Positions 1 through 7,839 of a stretch of 64,000 nucleotides of DNA are shown here, in pieces. Numbering within the stretch: the first letter of the stretch is position 1; every line of letters starts with the position of its first letter. The position numbers and the translations under genes were made by a program. The stretch comes from Aeromicrobium sp. (lineage in GTDB: Bacteria > Actinomycetota > Actinomycetes > Propionibacteriales > Nocardioidaceae), in the NCBI RefSeq assembly GCF_023146395.1, contig NZ_JAGLCD010000001.1:62001-126000 (forward strand), given 5' to 3'. The notes under the pieces were generated by a model. That model made no database searches. It was not told where the DNA came from and worked only from the letters and a program-made list of their open reading frames with translations.

Positions 1-394
1 TGCCCTGCCGCATGCCCTGGGTCGGGTCGTGGTTCTCCCAGAAGGTCGCGAGCAGGTCGTCGTAGGACAGCACGTTCGGGTCGAAGACGATCCGCACGAC
101 CTCGGCGTGACCCGTGCGGCCGGTGCAGACCTCCTCGTACGTCGGGTTCGGGGTGTACCCGCCGGCGTAGCCCACCGTCGTGGACCAGACGCCCGGCAGC
201 TGCCAGAACGTCTGCTCCTCGCCCCAGAAGCAGCCGAGTCCGACCACGGCGACCTCGAAGCCCTCCGGCCCGTCGGTCTCGAGCGGGTTGCCGGTGACGA
301 GGTGCCGGTCGCCGACGAGGTGGGTGCGGGAGGCGCGGCCGGGCAGAGCGTCCTCGCGGGCGGGCATCTCGGTCTTGCGGGTTCCGAAGATCAT
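1..394 (-). CDS. msrA: Peptide-methionine (S)-S-oxide reductase, 3' end outside window
   Basis: MsrA reduces the S-epimer of methionine sulfoxide in free or protein methionine, repairing oxidised proteins in the cytoplasm. About 131 N-terminal codons are visible and the gene runs off the left edge. The family active-site motif GCFWGEE is present with the catalytic cysteine near residue 55, followed by the expected GYAGG and [16 protein letters not shown] segments. Two in-frame ATGs exist, at 403 and 394. I chose 394 because a GGAAGG Shine-Dalgarno sequence lies nine bases upstream, whereas it abuts the ATG at 403 directly. The gene is divergent from the permease at 468. Identification is firm; only the C-terminus, which would hold any resolving cysteines, is unseen. 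Confidence 0.93.
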   Translation of the reverse strand, partial: MIFGTRKTEMPAREDALPGRASRTHLVGDRHLVTGNPLETDGPEGFEVAVVGLGCFWGEEQTFWQLPGVWSTTVGYAGGYTPNPTYEEVCTGRTGHAEVVRIVFDPNVLSYDDLLATFWENHDPTQGMRQG

Positions 395-454
395 GGGGTC
401 CATCCTTCCGTCTCGACACCGTCAACGCCGTTCGGGGCGTCGGTGTTCCGCGAG

Positions 455-460
455 TAGGGT
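455..460 (+). promoter_or_regulatory. -10 element (TAGGGT) of a probable leaderless transcript
   Basis: TAGGGT lies seven bases before the ATG at 468 and no Shine-Dalgarno sequence is present between them. In actinobacteria TANNNT placed 6-7 bases before the start codon puts the transcription start on the start codon. Inferred from sequence only. Confidence 0.5.
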
Positions 461-467
461 CGACCCC

Positions 468-1589
468 ATGAGTGCCCGCTACCAGGTCCCGGTCGGGATG
501 GAGATCGCCACGGCCTGGGCCTGGCGCCTGATCGTGATCGCGGCGGCGGGGTTCGGCCTGCTGTGGCTCCTGCAGTACTTCTCCGAGATCACGGTGCCGA
601 TCACGATCGGCCTGCTCGGCACGGCGCTCACGATCGGCGTCGTCGACGCGCTCGAGCGGCGCGGCGTGCCGCGGCTCCTCGCGACCCTGCTGGTCACGAT
701 CCTGATGCTCGTGACCCTGGTGGGCCTGGTGACCCTGGTGGGGCAGCAGCTCTCGACCCAGTTCGACGAGCTCCGCTCGAGCATCGTGGCCGGCATCGGC
801 GAGCTGCGTGACTGGGCCCGGAACGGCCCGCTGGGTCTGAGCGACGACGACCTCAACGGGTACGTCACGCAGGTGCAGGACGCGATCGCCGGCACCGGGC
901 GCCAGGCCGTGATCGACCAGGCCACGGCCGTCGGCATCTCGCTGGCCCACTTCGTGACCGGCTTCTTCATCGCCCTGTTCGCGGCCGTGTTCTTCCTGTA
1001 CGAGGGCGACCGGATCTGGGCCTGGGTCGTCACGCTGTTCCCCCGCGACGCCCGTGGCAAGGTCAGCTCCTCCGGCTACCGGGCCTGGGAGTCGCTGACG
1101 AGCTTCGTGCGGGCCACGGTCATCGTCGCCCTGGTCGACGCGGTCGGCATCGCGCTCGGGGCGTGGCTGCTCGGGGTGCCCCTGACCTTCGCGATCGGCG
1201 TGATCGTCTTCCTCGGGGCGTTCGTGCCCATCATCGGCGCGTTCGTCTCCGGCATGGTCGCGGTGCTGGTCGCTCTCGTGGCCCAGGGGCCCTGGACGGC
1301 GCTGTTCATGCTGCTCGTCGTGATCGCCGTCCAGCAGCTCGAGTCGCACGTCCTCCAGCCGTTCCTCATGGGTCGCCTCGTGGCGGTGCACCCACTCGCG
1401 ATCATCGCCGCGATCGCGGCCGGCATCACGGTCTCCGGAGTCGTCGGTGCCCTCGTGGCCGTGCCGCTCGTCGCCTGTCTCAACGGGGTCGTCAAGCACC
1501 TCGCCGAGGAGGCGGGCAACCCCCTGCAGCCCGACGGGCTCCCCGAGGACGTGCCACCGGACGCCGAGCACTCGGCGGAGCCGGCATGA
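468..1589 (+). CDS. AI-2E family transporter (PerM/YdiK-type membrane protein)
   Basis: This 373-residue integral membrane protein belongs to the AI-2E transporter family (PF01594), whose members export small molecules or act as sodium/proton antiporters; the true substrate here is unknown. The family layout is visible: two N-terminal membrane helices (about residues 12-55), a third near 65-90, a soluble helical stretch with the sequence TQFDELRSSI, and four to five C-terminal helices. The late segment QQLESHVLQPFLMGR matches the conserved family block. The start at 468 is preferred over the longer open frame because a -10-like TAGGGT sits seven bases upstream and no better ribosome site exists. 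The stop codon overlaps the ilvA start by four bases, so the two are probably co-transcribed and translationally coupled. Confidence 0.88.
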   Translation: MSARYQVPVGMEIATAWAWRLIVIAAAGFGLLWLLQYFSEITVPITIGLLGTALTIGVVDALERRGVPRLLATLLVTILMLVTLVGLVTLVGQQLSTQFDELRSSIVAGIGELRDWARNGPLGLSDDDLNGYVTQVQDAIAGTGRQAVIDQATAVGISLAHFVTGFFIALFAAVFFLYEGDRIWAWVVTLFPRDARGKVSSSGYRAWESLTSFVRATVIVALVDAVGIALGAWLLGVPLTFAIGVIVFLGAFVPIIGAFVSGMVAVLVALVAQGPWTALFMLLVVIAVQQLESHVLQPFLMGRLVAVHPLAIIAAIAAGITVSGVVGALVAVPLVACLNGVVKHLAEEAGNPLQPDGLPEDVPPDAEHSAEPA

Positions 1590-2791
1590 GCGAGACCACC
1601 CCGACCTGGGCCGGGGTCGAGTCCGCAGCCGCGCTGCTCGACGGCATCGCGGAGGAGACGCCGCTCGCGCACTCGCGCTGGCTCAGCGAGCTCACCGGCA
1701 CCGAGGTCATGCTCAAGTGCGAGAACCTGCAGCGCACCGGGTCGTTCAAGCTCCGGGGCGCCTACACGCGGATCTCGCGCCTGTCGCCGGCCGAGCGCCG
1801 GGCCGGAGTCGTGGCCGCCTCGGCCGGGAACCACGCCCAGGGCGTCGCGCTGGCGGCACAGATGCTCGGCATCCCGGCCCGGATCTACATGCCCGAGGGC
1901 GCCGCGCTGCCCAAGGTGCAGGCCACGCAGGGCTACGGCGCCGAGATCGAGCTCGTCGGGGTCGACGTCGGGGCCAGCATCGCAGCCGCGCAGGAGTACT
2001 CAGCCGAGACCGGTGCCGTCATGATCCATCCGTTCGACCACGTCGACATCGTCGCCGGCCAGGGCACGGTGGGCCTCGAGATCCTGCGCCAGCTGCCCGA
2101 GGTCGGCACGATCCTCGTGCCGGTCGGCGGGGGCGGACTCGTGGCGGGCATCGCGCTCCTGCGGGAGGTGCGACCGGACGTGCGCATCGTGGGCGTGCAG
2201 ACCTCCGCGGTGAGCCCCTACGTGCCCTCCCTGAGCGCGGGGGCCCCGGTGCAGGTGCAGGGTCTGCCCACGATGGCCGACGGCATCGCGGTCGCCGCGC
2301 CGGGAGCCGTGCCGTTCGCGGTCGTGGCCGAGCTCGTCGACGACGTCGTCACGGTCAGCGAGGAGTCGCTCAGCCGGGCCCTGATCGGCCTGCTCGAGCG
2401 CGCCAAGCTGCTCGTGGAGCCGGCCGGGGCGGCCGGGGTGGCGGCGCTGCTCGACCGTCCGCGCGACTTCCCGGGCCCGGTCGTGCCGGTGCTGTCCGGA
2501 GGCAACATCGACGCGCTGCTGCTGCTGGAGGTCATCCGCCACGGCCTCAAGGCTGCCGGTCGCTTCCTGAGCTTCCGCGTCCACCTCACCGACCGCCCGG
2601 GCGAGCTCATGCGCCTGCTCACCGACCTGGCGTCGATGCAGGTCAACATCCTCAACGTCGTGCACGACCGGGCCTCGGAGTCGCTCGGTGTCGGCGAGGT
2701 GGAGGTGCGCCTCCAGGTCGCCACCCGAGGAGCGCGCCACGCCGACACGGTGCTCGACCAGCTGGCCAGCCGGGGCTATCGGTCGGTCTGA
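1586..2791 (+). CDS. ilvA: Threonine ammonia-lyase (threonine dehydratase) with C-terminal ACT domain
   Basis: The enzyme deaminates L-threonine to 2-oxobutanoate with PLP, feeding isoleucine synthesis or threonine catabolism. The 401-residue protein has a fold-type II PLP domain (about residues 10-320) with the Schiff-base lysine in SFKLRGA at residue 55, the SAGNHAQGVA phosphate-binding segment and the glycine-rich VGGGGL loop near residue 178. An ACT domain follows (about 328-401, beginning LSFRVHLTDRPGELMRLL), as in the roughly 400-residue single-ACT class rather than the 514-residue E. coli IlvA. The start overlaps the upstream stop as ATGA. Allosteric control by an amino acid through the ACT domain is expected from the family, but sequence alone does not separate the biosynthetic from the catabolic form. 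Confidence 0.93.
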   Translation: MSETTPTWAGVESAAALLDGIAEETPLAHSRWLSELTGTEVMLKCENLQRTGSFKLRGAYTRISRLSPAERRAGVVAASAGNHAQGVALAAQMLGIPARIYMPEGAALPKVQATQGYGAEIELVGVDVGASIAAAQEYSAETGAVMIHPFDHVDIVAGQGTVGLEILRQLPEVGTILVPVGGGGLVAGIALLREVRPDVRIVGVQTSAVSPYVPSLSAGAPVQVQGLPTMADGIAVAAPGAVPFAVVAELVDDVVTVSEESLSRALIGLLERAKLLVEPAGAAGVAALLDRPRDFPGPVVPVLSGGNIDALLLLEVIRHGLKAAGRFLSFRVHLTDRPGELMRLLTDLASMQVNILNVVHDRASESLGVGEVEVRLQVATRGARHADTVLDQLASRGYRSV

Positions 2792-2838
2792 CCCGCTGCC
2801 TCGGTGGCGAAGGGCCCCGGTGTCACTCTGCGGTCAGC

Positions 2839-3342
2839 TCAGAACGGAATGGCCTCGACGATCTCGACCGTGATCGACGAGCCGTTGGGTGCCTCGTAGG
2901 TGGCGGTGTCGCCGGCCTTCTTGCCCAGCAGGGCTGCGCCGAGCGGCGACGTGGGGGAGAAGACGTCCAGGTCGACCGCGCTGTCGAGGCTCAGGACCTC
3001 GCGCGAGCCGAGCAGGAACGACTCGGTGTCGTCGTCGCCCTCGAACCGGATCGTGACCTTCATGCCGGCCTCGACGACGCCGTCGTCGGCGGGCTTGTCG
3101 CCCACCTCGGCGCGCCCGAGCATGTCCTCGAGCTGGCGGATGCGCGCCTCGGTCTTGCCCTGCTCCTCGCGAGCGGCGTGGTAGCCGCCGTTCTCCTTGA
3201 GGTCGCCCTCGTCGCGGGCGGCGGCGATCTTGGCCGTGATGTCGGCGCGCACCTCACCCTTGAGGTGCTCGAGCTCCTCGCGGAGACGGTCGAGGGACTC
3301 CTGCGTGACCCAGAGGGTCTCGGTGCCAGTCGGCTGCGTCAT
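2839..3342 (-). CDS. greA: Transcription elongation factor GreA
   Basis: GreA rescues backtracked RNA polymerase by stimulating transcript cleavage through the secondary channel. The 167-residue protein has an N-terminal antiparallel coiled coil (about residues 12-80, including LEHLKGEVRADI and GDLKENGGYHAAREEQ, where the DLKEN acidic tip is the functional site) and a C-terminal FKBP-like domain (about 90-165, ending SPLGAALLGKKAGDTA). An ATG at 3342 is the start because AAGGAG lies six bases upstream; a TTG fifteen bases earlier would place the ribosome site inside the gene. It is convergent with ilvA and lies downstream of the DUF4307 gene, in the order known from M. tuberculosis Rv1080c-Rv1081c. 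Confidence 0.96.
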   Translation of the reverse strand: MTQPTGTETLWVTQESLDRLREELEHLKGEVRADITAKIAAARDEGDLKENGGYHAAREEQGKTEARIRQLEDMLGRAEVGDKPADDGVVEAGMKVTIRFEGDDDTESFLLGSREVLSLDSAVDLDVFSPTSPLGAALLGKKAGDTATYEAPNGSSITVEIVEAIPF

Positions 3343-3368
3343 GGCGAACTCCTTCAAAACGTACGGAA

Positions 3369-3389
3369 CCCCGAGCTCCCGGCTCGGGG
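3369..3389 (-). terminator. Hairpin in the greA leader / DUF4307 terminator
   Basis: An 8-bp perfect GC-rich stem (CCCCGAGC with GCTCGGGG, 5-nt loop) lies between the DUF4307 stop and greA. No clear U-run follows on the minus strand, so it may be a weak terminator or a stable hairpin in the greA 5' leader. Confidence 0.45.
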
Positions 3390-3399
3390 TGAAGTTCCC

Positions 3400-3405
3400 A
3401 TCTTA
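3400..3405 (-). promoter_or_regulatory. Candidate greA -10 element (TAAGAT)
   Basis: Read on the minus strand, TAAGAT lies about 58 bases before the greA ATG and just before the end of the upstream DUF4307 gene. Transcription from here would give a leader of about 50 nt containing the 3369-3389 hairpin. No convincing -35 was seen. Confidence 0.35.
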
Positions 3406-3409
3406 ACAC

Positions 3410-3787
3410 TCAGTCAGTGACTTCGCACGAACGAACGACGGCGGTGACCGCGCGGGCCGTGGTGGTCAGACTCAGCTCGTGGCGCACGATCTCACGGTCG
3501 GACGGCGGGATCTCGACGGTCTTCTCGCCGACGATGGAGTGATCGAGAGCCTGCGCGTACACACTGCACGAGATGCGGGTCGGCTCCGGCCGGATGACCT
3601 CGAGCTCCACGTCGATCTGCGTGTCGGAGACCGCCACGAAGGAGTAGACCTCGGTCGAGACCGGGCGGGGCTGGAGGGCGATCCAGGCCGCCCAGGCGAT
3701 CCCCACGCCGATGCCGGCACCGGCGACGACCCACCACAACCAGCGCGGCGAGGTGCGGGTGCCGTAGCGGTCGGCGAGGTCGGTCAT
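3410..3787 (-). CDS. DUF4307 single-pass membrane protein
   Basis: This 125-residue protein of unknown function matches the actinobacterial DUF4307 family by layout and by its fixed place between greA and mca (compare Rv1081c). A short cytoplasmic N-terminus starting MTDLADRYGTR precedes one membrane helix (about residues 18-39, WWVVAGAGIGVGIAWAAWIA). The remaining 85 residues form an extracytoplasmic beta-rich domain with two cysteines (in RISCSVYA and VVRSCEVTD) that could form a disulfide. The start is ATG with a -10-like GACACT six bases upstream. Its conserved neighbourhood with mca suggests a link to thiol or envelope biology, but that is only inference from context. Confidence 0.85.
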   Translation of the reverse strand: MTDLADRYGTRTSPRWLWWVVAGAGIGVGIAWAAWIALQPRPVSTEVYSFVAVSDTQIDVELEVIRPEPTRISCSVYAQALDHSIVGEKTVEIPPSDREIVRHELSLTTTARAVTAVVRSCEVTD

Positions 3788-3855
3788 GCGTCCAGTGTCT
3801 CAGGGTCGACCCACCCGCGACGCCCCTGCCTTCCTCGCGTGGGGATACTGGGGCC

Positions 3856-4728
3856 GTGGAGGAACAGCTGCGACTGATGCACGTGCACGCCCACCCCGAT
3901 GACGAGTCGAGCAAGGGAGCCGCGTCGACGGCCCGGTACGTCGCCGAGGGCATCGACGTCCACGTCGCCACGTGCACCGGCGGTGAGCGTGGCTCGATCC
4001 TCAACCCGAGCTTCCAGCACCCCGGTATCGAGGACGACCCCGAGCTGATCACCGAGATCCGCCGCGAGGAGATGGAGCGCGCCCGCGACATCCTCGGCAT
4101 CACGCAGGACTGGCTCGGCTGGGTCGACTCCGGCTGGCCCGAGGGCGACCCGAAGCCGCCGCTGCCCGAGGGCTGCTTCGCGCTCGTGCCGCTCGAGGAG
4201 GCCGCCGCACCGCTCGTGCGACTCATCCGCTCCTTCCGGCCGCACGTCCTCACGACGTACGACGAGAAGGGCGGCTACCCGCACCCCGATCACATCAAGT
4301 GCCACGAGATCAGCGTCTTCGCCTACGAGGCGGCGGCCGACCCCGAGCTCTACCCCGATCTCGGCGAGCCGTGGCAGGTCAGCAAGCTGTACTACCAGGG
4401 CGGCTTCACCCGCGGGCGCCTCGAGGCGATCGGTGCGGCCATGGTGGAGCGCGGCCTCGAGAACCCCTATGCCGAGTGGCTCAAGGACCGCGATCCCGAC
4501 CGCCTGCGCGACGACCGCATCACGACGCGGGTCGAGTGCGCCGACTACTTCCACGTGCGGGACGCGGCCCTGATCGCGCACGCCACGCAGATCGACCCCG
4601 ACGGCTTCTTCTTCTCGGTGCCGCAGGAGGTGCAGGCCGAGGCCTGGCCCACCGAGGACTTCGAGCTCGTCGACAGCAAGGTGCCCACGACCCTGCCCGA
4701 GGACGACTTGTTCGCGGGCCTACGCTGA
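3856..4728 (+). CDS. mca: Mycothiol S-conjugate amidase Mca
   Basis: Mca cleaves mycothiol S-conjugates of electrophiles and drugs into a mercapturic acid and GlcN-Ins, a cytoplasmic detoxification step found in actinobacteria. The 290-residue length fits the family. The zinc site is visible: HAHPDDE near residues 11-17 gives the first His and Asp, and the later HPDHIKCHE stretch near residue 143 gives the other His. TGGERGS and the long insert typical of Mca rather than MshB are present. The GTG start at 3856 follows a -10-like GATACT by six bases and has no ribosome site, fitting a leaderless message. The next gene starts four bases after the stop. Presence of this enzyme implies that the host makes mycothiol. 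Confidence 0.95.
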   Translation: MEEQLRLMHVHAHPDDESSKGAASTARYVAEGIDVHVATCTGGERGSILNPSFQHPGIEDDPELITEIRREEMERARDILGITQDWLGWVDSGWPEGDPKPPLPEGCFALVPLEEAAAPLVRLIRSFRPHVLTTYDEKGGYPHPDHIKCHEISVFAYEAAADPELYPDLGEPWQVSKLYYQGGFTRGRLEAIGAAMVERGLENPYAEWLKDRDPDRLRDDRITTRVECADYFHVRDAALIAHATQIDPDGFFFSVPQEVQAEAWPTEDFELVDSKVPTTLPEDDLFAGLR

Positions 4729-4732
4729 TCGC

Positions 4733-4999
4733 ATGTACGACATCGCGAGCAGCATGCTCGACGCCGCCAGCGCCCTGGTCACCGCCACCGGTGGCGAGCG
4801 GCGCGAGCTGGACCCTGACATCGTCAAGCCCGGCTGGGTCGCGCTCGGGATCTTCCTGGCGATGGCCGTCGCGCTCGCCCTGCTGATGTGGTCCTTCGCC
4901 CGGGTCTCGCGCCGGGCCCGCGAGCCGTGGGACGGCGAGGAGCCGGAGTCGGCCGGGGAGTCTCCCGCCGGACGCACCGGCGCCGACCGCGACGCCTGA
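4733..4999 (+). CDS. Small conserved single-pass membrane protein (Rv1083-like)
   Basis: An 88-residue protein without a recognised domain. It has one strong membrane helix (about residues 37-58, [21 protein letters not shown]) followed by a basic patch (RVSRRAR) and an acidic, disordered tail, which predicts an N-out or N-periplasmic orientation with the tail in the cytoplasm by the positive-inside rule. It starts four bases after mca and ends eight bases before the DUF255 gene, so the three form one operon. M. tuberculosis has an 88-residue protein (Rv1083) at the same place, which argues that this short frame is a real gene. Its function is unknown. Confidence 0.8.
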   Translation: MYDIASSMLDAASALVTATGGERRELDPDIVKPGWVALGIFLAMAVALALLMWSFARVSRRAREPWDGEEPESAGESPAGRTGADRDA

Positions 5000-5007
5000 C
5001 CCCGGGC

Positions 5008-6999
5008 ATGGTCAACCGGCTCGCCGCCGCCCAGTCCCCGTATCTCCAGCAGCACGCCGGCAACCCGGTCGACTGGTGGGAGTGGGGCGAGGAGGCGTTC
5101 GCCGTCGCGCGCGAGCTCGACCGGCCGGTGCTGCTGAGCGTCGGCTACGCGGCGTGCCACTGGTGTCACGTCATGGCGCACGAGTCCTTCGAGGACCCCG
5201 CCACGGCCGACTTCATGAACGCGCACTTCGTCAACATCAAGGTCGACCGCGAGGAGCGCCCTGACGTCGACGCGGTCTACATGCGGGCGACCCAGGCCAT
5301 GACGGGCCAGGGCGGCTGGCCCATGACGTGTGTGCTCACCCCCGAGGGTGAGCCGTTCTTCGCCGGCACCTACTTCCCGCCCGAGGCCACGGCTGGCAGC
5401 CCCGCGTTCACCCAGGTCCTGCAAGCCCTGGCCGAGGCGTGGCGCGAGCGGCGCGACGAGGTGCTCACGGTGGGCCGCGACGTCGTGGCGCACCTGCGGG
5501 ACGCCCGCGACCCCGTGGGCGATCTGCTGACCACCGACGACCTCGACGAGGCCGCGGCGACGCTCGCCGGCACGTACGACGACGAGGCCGCCGGATTCGG
5601 CACTGCGCCCAAGTTCCCGCCGTCGATGGTGCTGGAGTTCCTGCTGCGCCACCACGACCGCACCGGCTCGCCCGAGTCCCTCGAGATGGTCGAGGCGACC
5701 TGCACCGCGATGGCGCGCGGCGGACTGTACGACCAGCTCGCTGGAGGGTTCGCGCGGTACAGCGTCGACCGCCACTGGCGCGTGCCGCACTTCGAGAAGA
5801 TGCTCTACGACAACGCCCTGCTGCTGCGCGTGTACCTGCACTGGTGGCGGGCCACGGGGTCGGTGCTGGCCGAACGCGTGGCCCGCGAGACCGCGGCTTT
5901 CCTGCTGCGCGAGCTCCGCACCGACGAGGGCGGGTTCGCCTCCGCGCTCGACGCCGACAGCGCCGATGGGCGGGGCGAGGTCCACGAGGGCACGTACTAC
6001 GTCTGGACCCCGAACGACCTGATGCGCCTGCTGGGGGCGAAGGACGGTGCCTGGGCCGTGGGCCTGCTGGGTGTCACCGGCCCCGGCACGTTCGAACGCG
6101 GCTTCTCGACGATGCAGCTGCGGGAGGATCCCGATGATCCCGAGCGGTGGGACCGCGTGCGCGCGGCGTTGCTCGAGGCCCGGGACCGACGCGCGCGGCC
6201 GGCCCGCGACGACAAGGTCGTGGCCTCGTGGAACGGGTGGACGATCACGGCGCTGGTCGAGGCCGGCGTCCTGCTGAAGGACCCTGCACTGACGGCCGCC
6301 GCGGTCGAGGCCGCCGAGCTGCTCGTGCGGGTTCACCTCGCGGGCGGTCGTCTCGTGCGGACCTCGCGCGACGGGGTCGCCAGCCGCAACGCGGGGGTCC
6401 TGGAGGACCACGCGGCGGTGGCTGAGGCGTTCCTGGCGGTGCTCGGGGTCACCGGCGACGCGGTCTGGCTCGGTCGGGCGCTCGCGCTGCTGGAGCGGGT
6501 CGTCTCGGACTTCGCCGATCCTGAAGGCGGCTTCGTCGATGCGCCCGGTGACGGGCTCGTCCTGGCGCCGCGCGACGTCGCCGACAACGCCTATCCCTCC
6601 GGGGTCAGCGCGGCGGCCGGCGCGCTGCTGGCCGCTGCCGCCGTCACGGGCGACGCCCGGTGGCGTTCCGCGGCCGAGCGAGCCGTCGAGTCGGCTGCCC
6701 CCACGGCCCACGCCGCGCCACGCTTCGGCGGGCAGGCGCTGTCGGTGGCCGAAGCGATGCACGCGGGACCGGTCGAGGTCGCCGTCGTGGGCGCGGCCGG
6801 CGAGCGCGAGGAGATGCTGCGCGCCGCGTGGTCGCTCACCTCGCCCGGCGCCGTCGTCATCGGTGGAGAACCCGGCCTTGAGATTCCCCTGTTCGCCTCC
6901 CGCACGGTCCGCGACGACCTCCCGACCGCCTACGTGTGCCGCGGCTTCGTCTGCCAGGCCCCGGTCACCGACCCCGACGCCCTCCCCACCCTCACCTGA
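5008..6999 (+). CDS. Thioredoxin-domain protein of the DUF255 / YyaL family
   Basis: This 663-residue protein belongs to the DUF255 family (bacterial YyaL, mammalian SPATA20). Residues about 5-165 form a thioredoxin-like domain with the signature [15 protein letters not shown], whose CxxC pair lies at residues 50 and 53, and the GGWPMT segment. The rest is an (alpha/alpha)6 barrel like those of N-acylglucosamine 2-epimerases and six-hairpin glycosidases, with [17 protein letters not shown] and WNGWT blocks. The biochemical function is not established. The start at 5008 leaves eight bases to the preceding gene. It sits in the mca operon as in M. tuberculosis (Rv1084), which suggests a thiol-linked role, but that is inference. 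Confidence 0.9.
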   Translation: MVNRLAAAQSPYLQQHAGNPVDWWEWGEEAFAVARELDRPVLLSVGYAACHWCHVMAHESFEDPATADFMNAHFVNIKVDREERPDVDAVYMRATQAMTGQGGWPMTCVLTPEGEPFFAGTYFPPEATAGSPAFTQVLQALAEAWRERRDEVLTVGRDVVAHLRDARDPVGDLLTTDDLDEAAATLAGTYDDEAAGFGTAPKFPPSMVLEFLLRHHDRTGSPESLEMVEATCTAMARGGLYDQLAGGFARYSVDRHWRVPHFEKMLYDNALLLRVYLHWWRATGSVLAERVARETAAFLLRELRTDEGGFASALDADSADGRGEVHEGTYYVWTPNDLMRLLGAKDGAWAVGLLGVTGPGTFERGFSTMQLREDPDDPERWDRVRAALLEARDRRARPARDDKVVASWNGWTITALVEAGVLLKDPALTAAAVEAAELLVRVHLAGGRLVRTSRDGVASRNAGVLEDHAAVAEAFLAVLGVTGDAVWLGRALALLERVVSDFADPEGGFVDAPGDGLVLAPRDVADNAYPSGVSAAAGALLAAAAVTGDARWRSAAERAVESAAPTAHAAPRFGGQALSVAEAMHAGPVEVAVVGAAGEREEMLRAAWSLTSPGAVVIGGEPGLEIPLFASRTVRDDLPTAYVCRGFVCQAPVTDPDALPTLT

Positions 7000-7002
7000 T
7001 TG

Positions 7003-7104
7003 CCGCTCGCGAGCGACTTTGTTGGTGGCGAGGAGAGACTTTGTTGGCGCGACTGGCCAACAAACTCGCTCGTGACCACCAACAAACTCTCTCGCGAGCG
7101 GTAC
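7003..7104. repeat. Nested palindromic intergenic repeat, family 1 copy A
   Basis: Four copies of a unit like GAGNGANTTTGTTGG are arranged forward, forward, reverse, reverse (near 7012, 7034, 7058 and 7077), giving an outer stem with a few mismatches (7003-7028 with 7077-7101) and an inner stem. A second copy lies at 35431-35530; the right-hand 47 bases of the two differ at only three positions. It sits exactly between two convergent stops and could work as a bidirectional terminator. No coding content. Confidence 0.85.
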
Positions 7105-7122
7105 GGGGGTGGGTGGGGTGGG

Positions 7123-7821
7123 TCAGCGCTGGTTGTAGGCGAGCAGGCTGATGCCGACGTAGTGCACGACGAAGGCGGCGATCGTGAGGGTGTGGAAGAC
7201 CTCGTGGAAGCCGAACCAGCGCGGCCACGGATTGGGCCACTTGAAGCCGTAGACGACGGCCCCGAGGGTGTACAGGCCACCGCCGACGACCATCAGCACG
7301 ATCACGGCGGTCGGCGCCGCGTCGACGAACTCGTTCCAGTACAGGACTGCGGCCCAGCCCAGGGCCACGTAGAGCGGGACGTAGATCCAGCGCGGCGCGC
7401 CGACCCAGAACACCCGGAACGCGACGCCGAGCAGCGCGCCACCCCACACGATGCTGAGCATGATGATGGCGTGCTCGGTGCTGAGCAGCAGCAGCGAGAA
7501 CGGCGTGTACGAGCCCGCGATCAGCAGGAAGATGTTGGCGTGGTCGATGCGCTTCCAGACGATCCGTGCCTCTTCGTTCCACGTGCGCGTGTGATAGATC
7601 GCGCTGCAGCTGAACAGCAGCAGGGCCGACACCATGAAGACCGCGGCCCCGGCGCGCACCACGACATCGTCGGCGATGACCATCATGACGAGGAACGAGA
7701 CGAACGCCAGCGGCGCGACCGCGGCGTGCAGCCAGCCGCGGAGTCGCGGCTTGATCTCCTCCAGCGACGACGGGAAACGACCGAGGACGGGCTCGTCGGT
7801 GATCGAGCTGGTCTCCGGCAT
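7123..7821 (-). CDS. Hemolysin III / TrhA family membrane protein (PAQR fold)
   Basis: A 232-residue seven-helix membrane protein of the hemolysin III (YqfA/TrhA, PAQR-like) family, linked in other bacteria to membrane energetics and homeostasis rather than true haemolysis. The family metal-site residues are visible: SAIYH in helix two (about residue 88), the HANIFLLIAGSYTPF block with its histidine at about 108, and the C-terminal HEVFHTLTI pair of histidines near 208 and 212. The ATG start at 7821 has a -10-like TAATCT six bases upstream and no ribosome site, so the message is probably leaderless. It is divergent from the prenyltransferase with only 18 bases between the start codons, as Rv1085c and Rv1086 are adjacent in M. 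tuberculosis. Confidence 0.92.
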   Translation of the reverse strand: MPETSSITDEPVLGRFPSSLEEIKPRLRGWLHAAVAPLAFVSFLVMMVIADDVVVRAGAAVFMVSALLLFSCSAIYHTRTWNEEARIVWKRIDHANIFLLIAGSYTPFSLLLLSTEHAIIMLSIVWGGALLGVAFRVFWVGAPRWIYVPLYVALGWAAVLYWNEFVDAAPTAVIVLMVVGGGLYTLGAVVYGFKWPNPWPRWFGFHEVFHTLTIAAFVVHYVGISLLAYNQR

Positions 7822-7826
7822 GGCGT

Positions 7827-7833
7827 TAGATTA
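7827..7833. promoter_or_regulatory. Interlocked divergent -10 elements
   Basis: TAGATT at 7827-7832 on the plus strand lies seven bases before the ATG at 7840. TAATCT, read on the minus strand from 7833 to 7828, lies six bases before the ATG at 7821. Five base pairs are shared by both, so the two promoters probably cannot be occupied at once. Confidence 0.55.
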
Positions 7834-7839
7834 GCCCCC

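Noticed and set aside
4733-4999. Spurious short frame between mca and the DUF255 gene
   Set aside because: It was kept as a gene because it has a strong membrane helix, near-zero spacing on both sides, and a positional match in M. tuberculosis.
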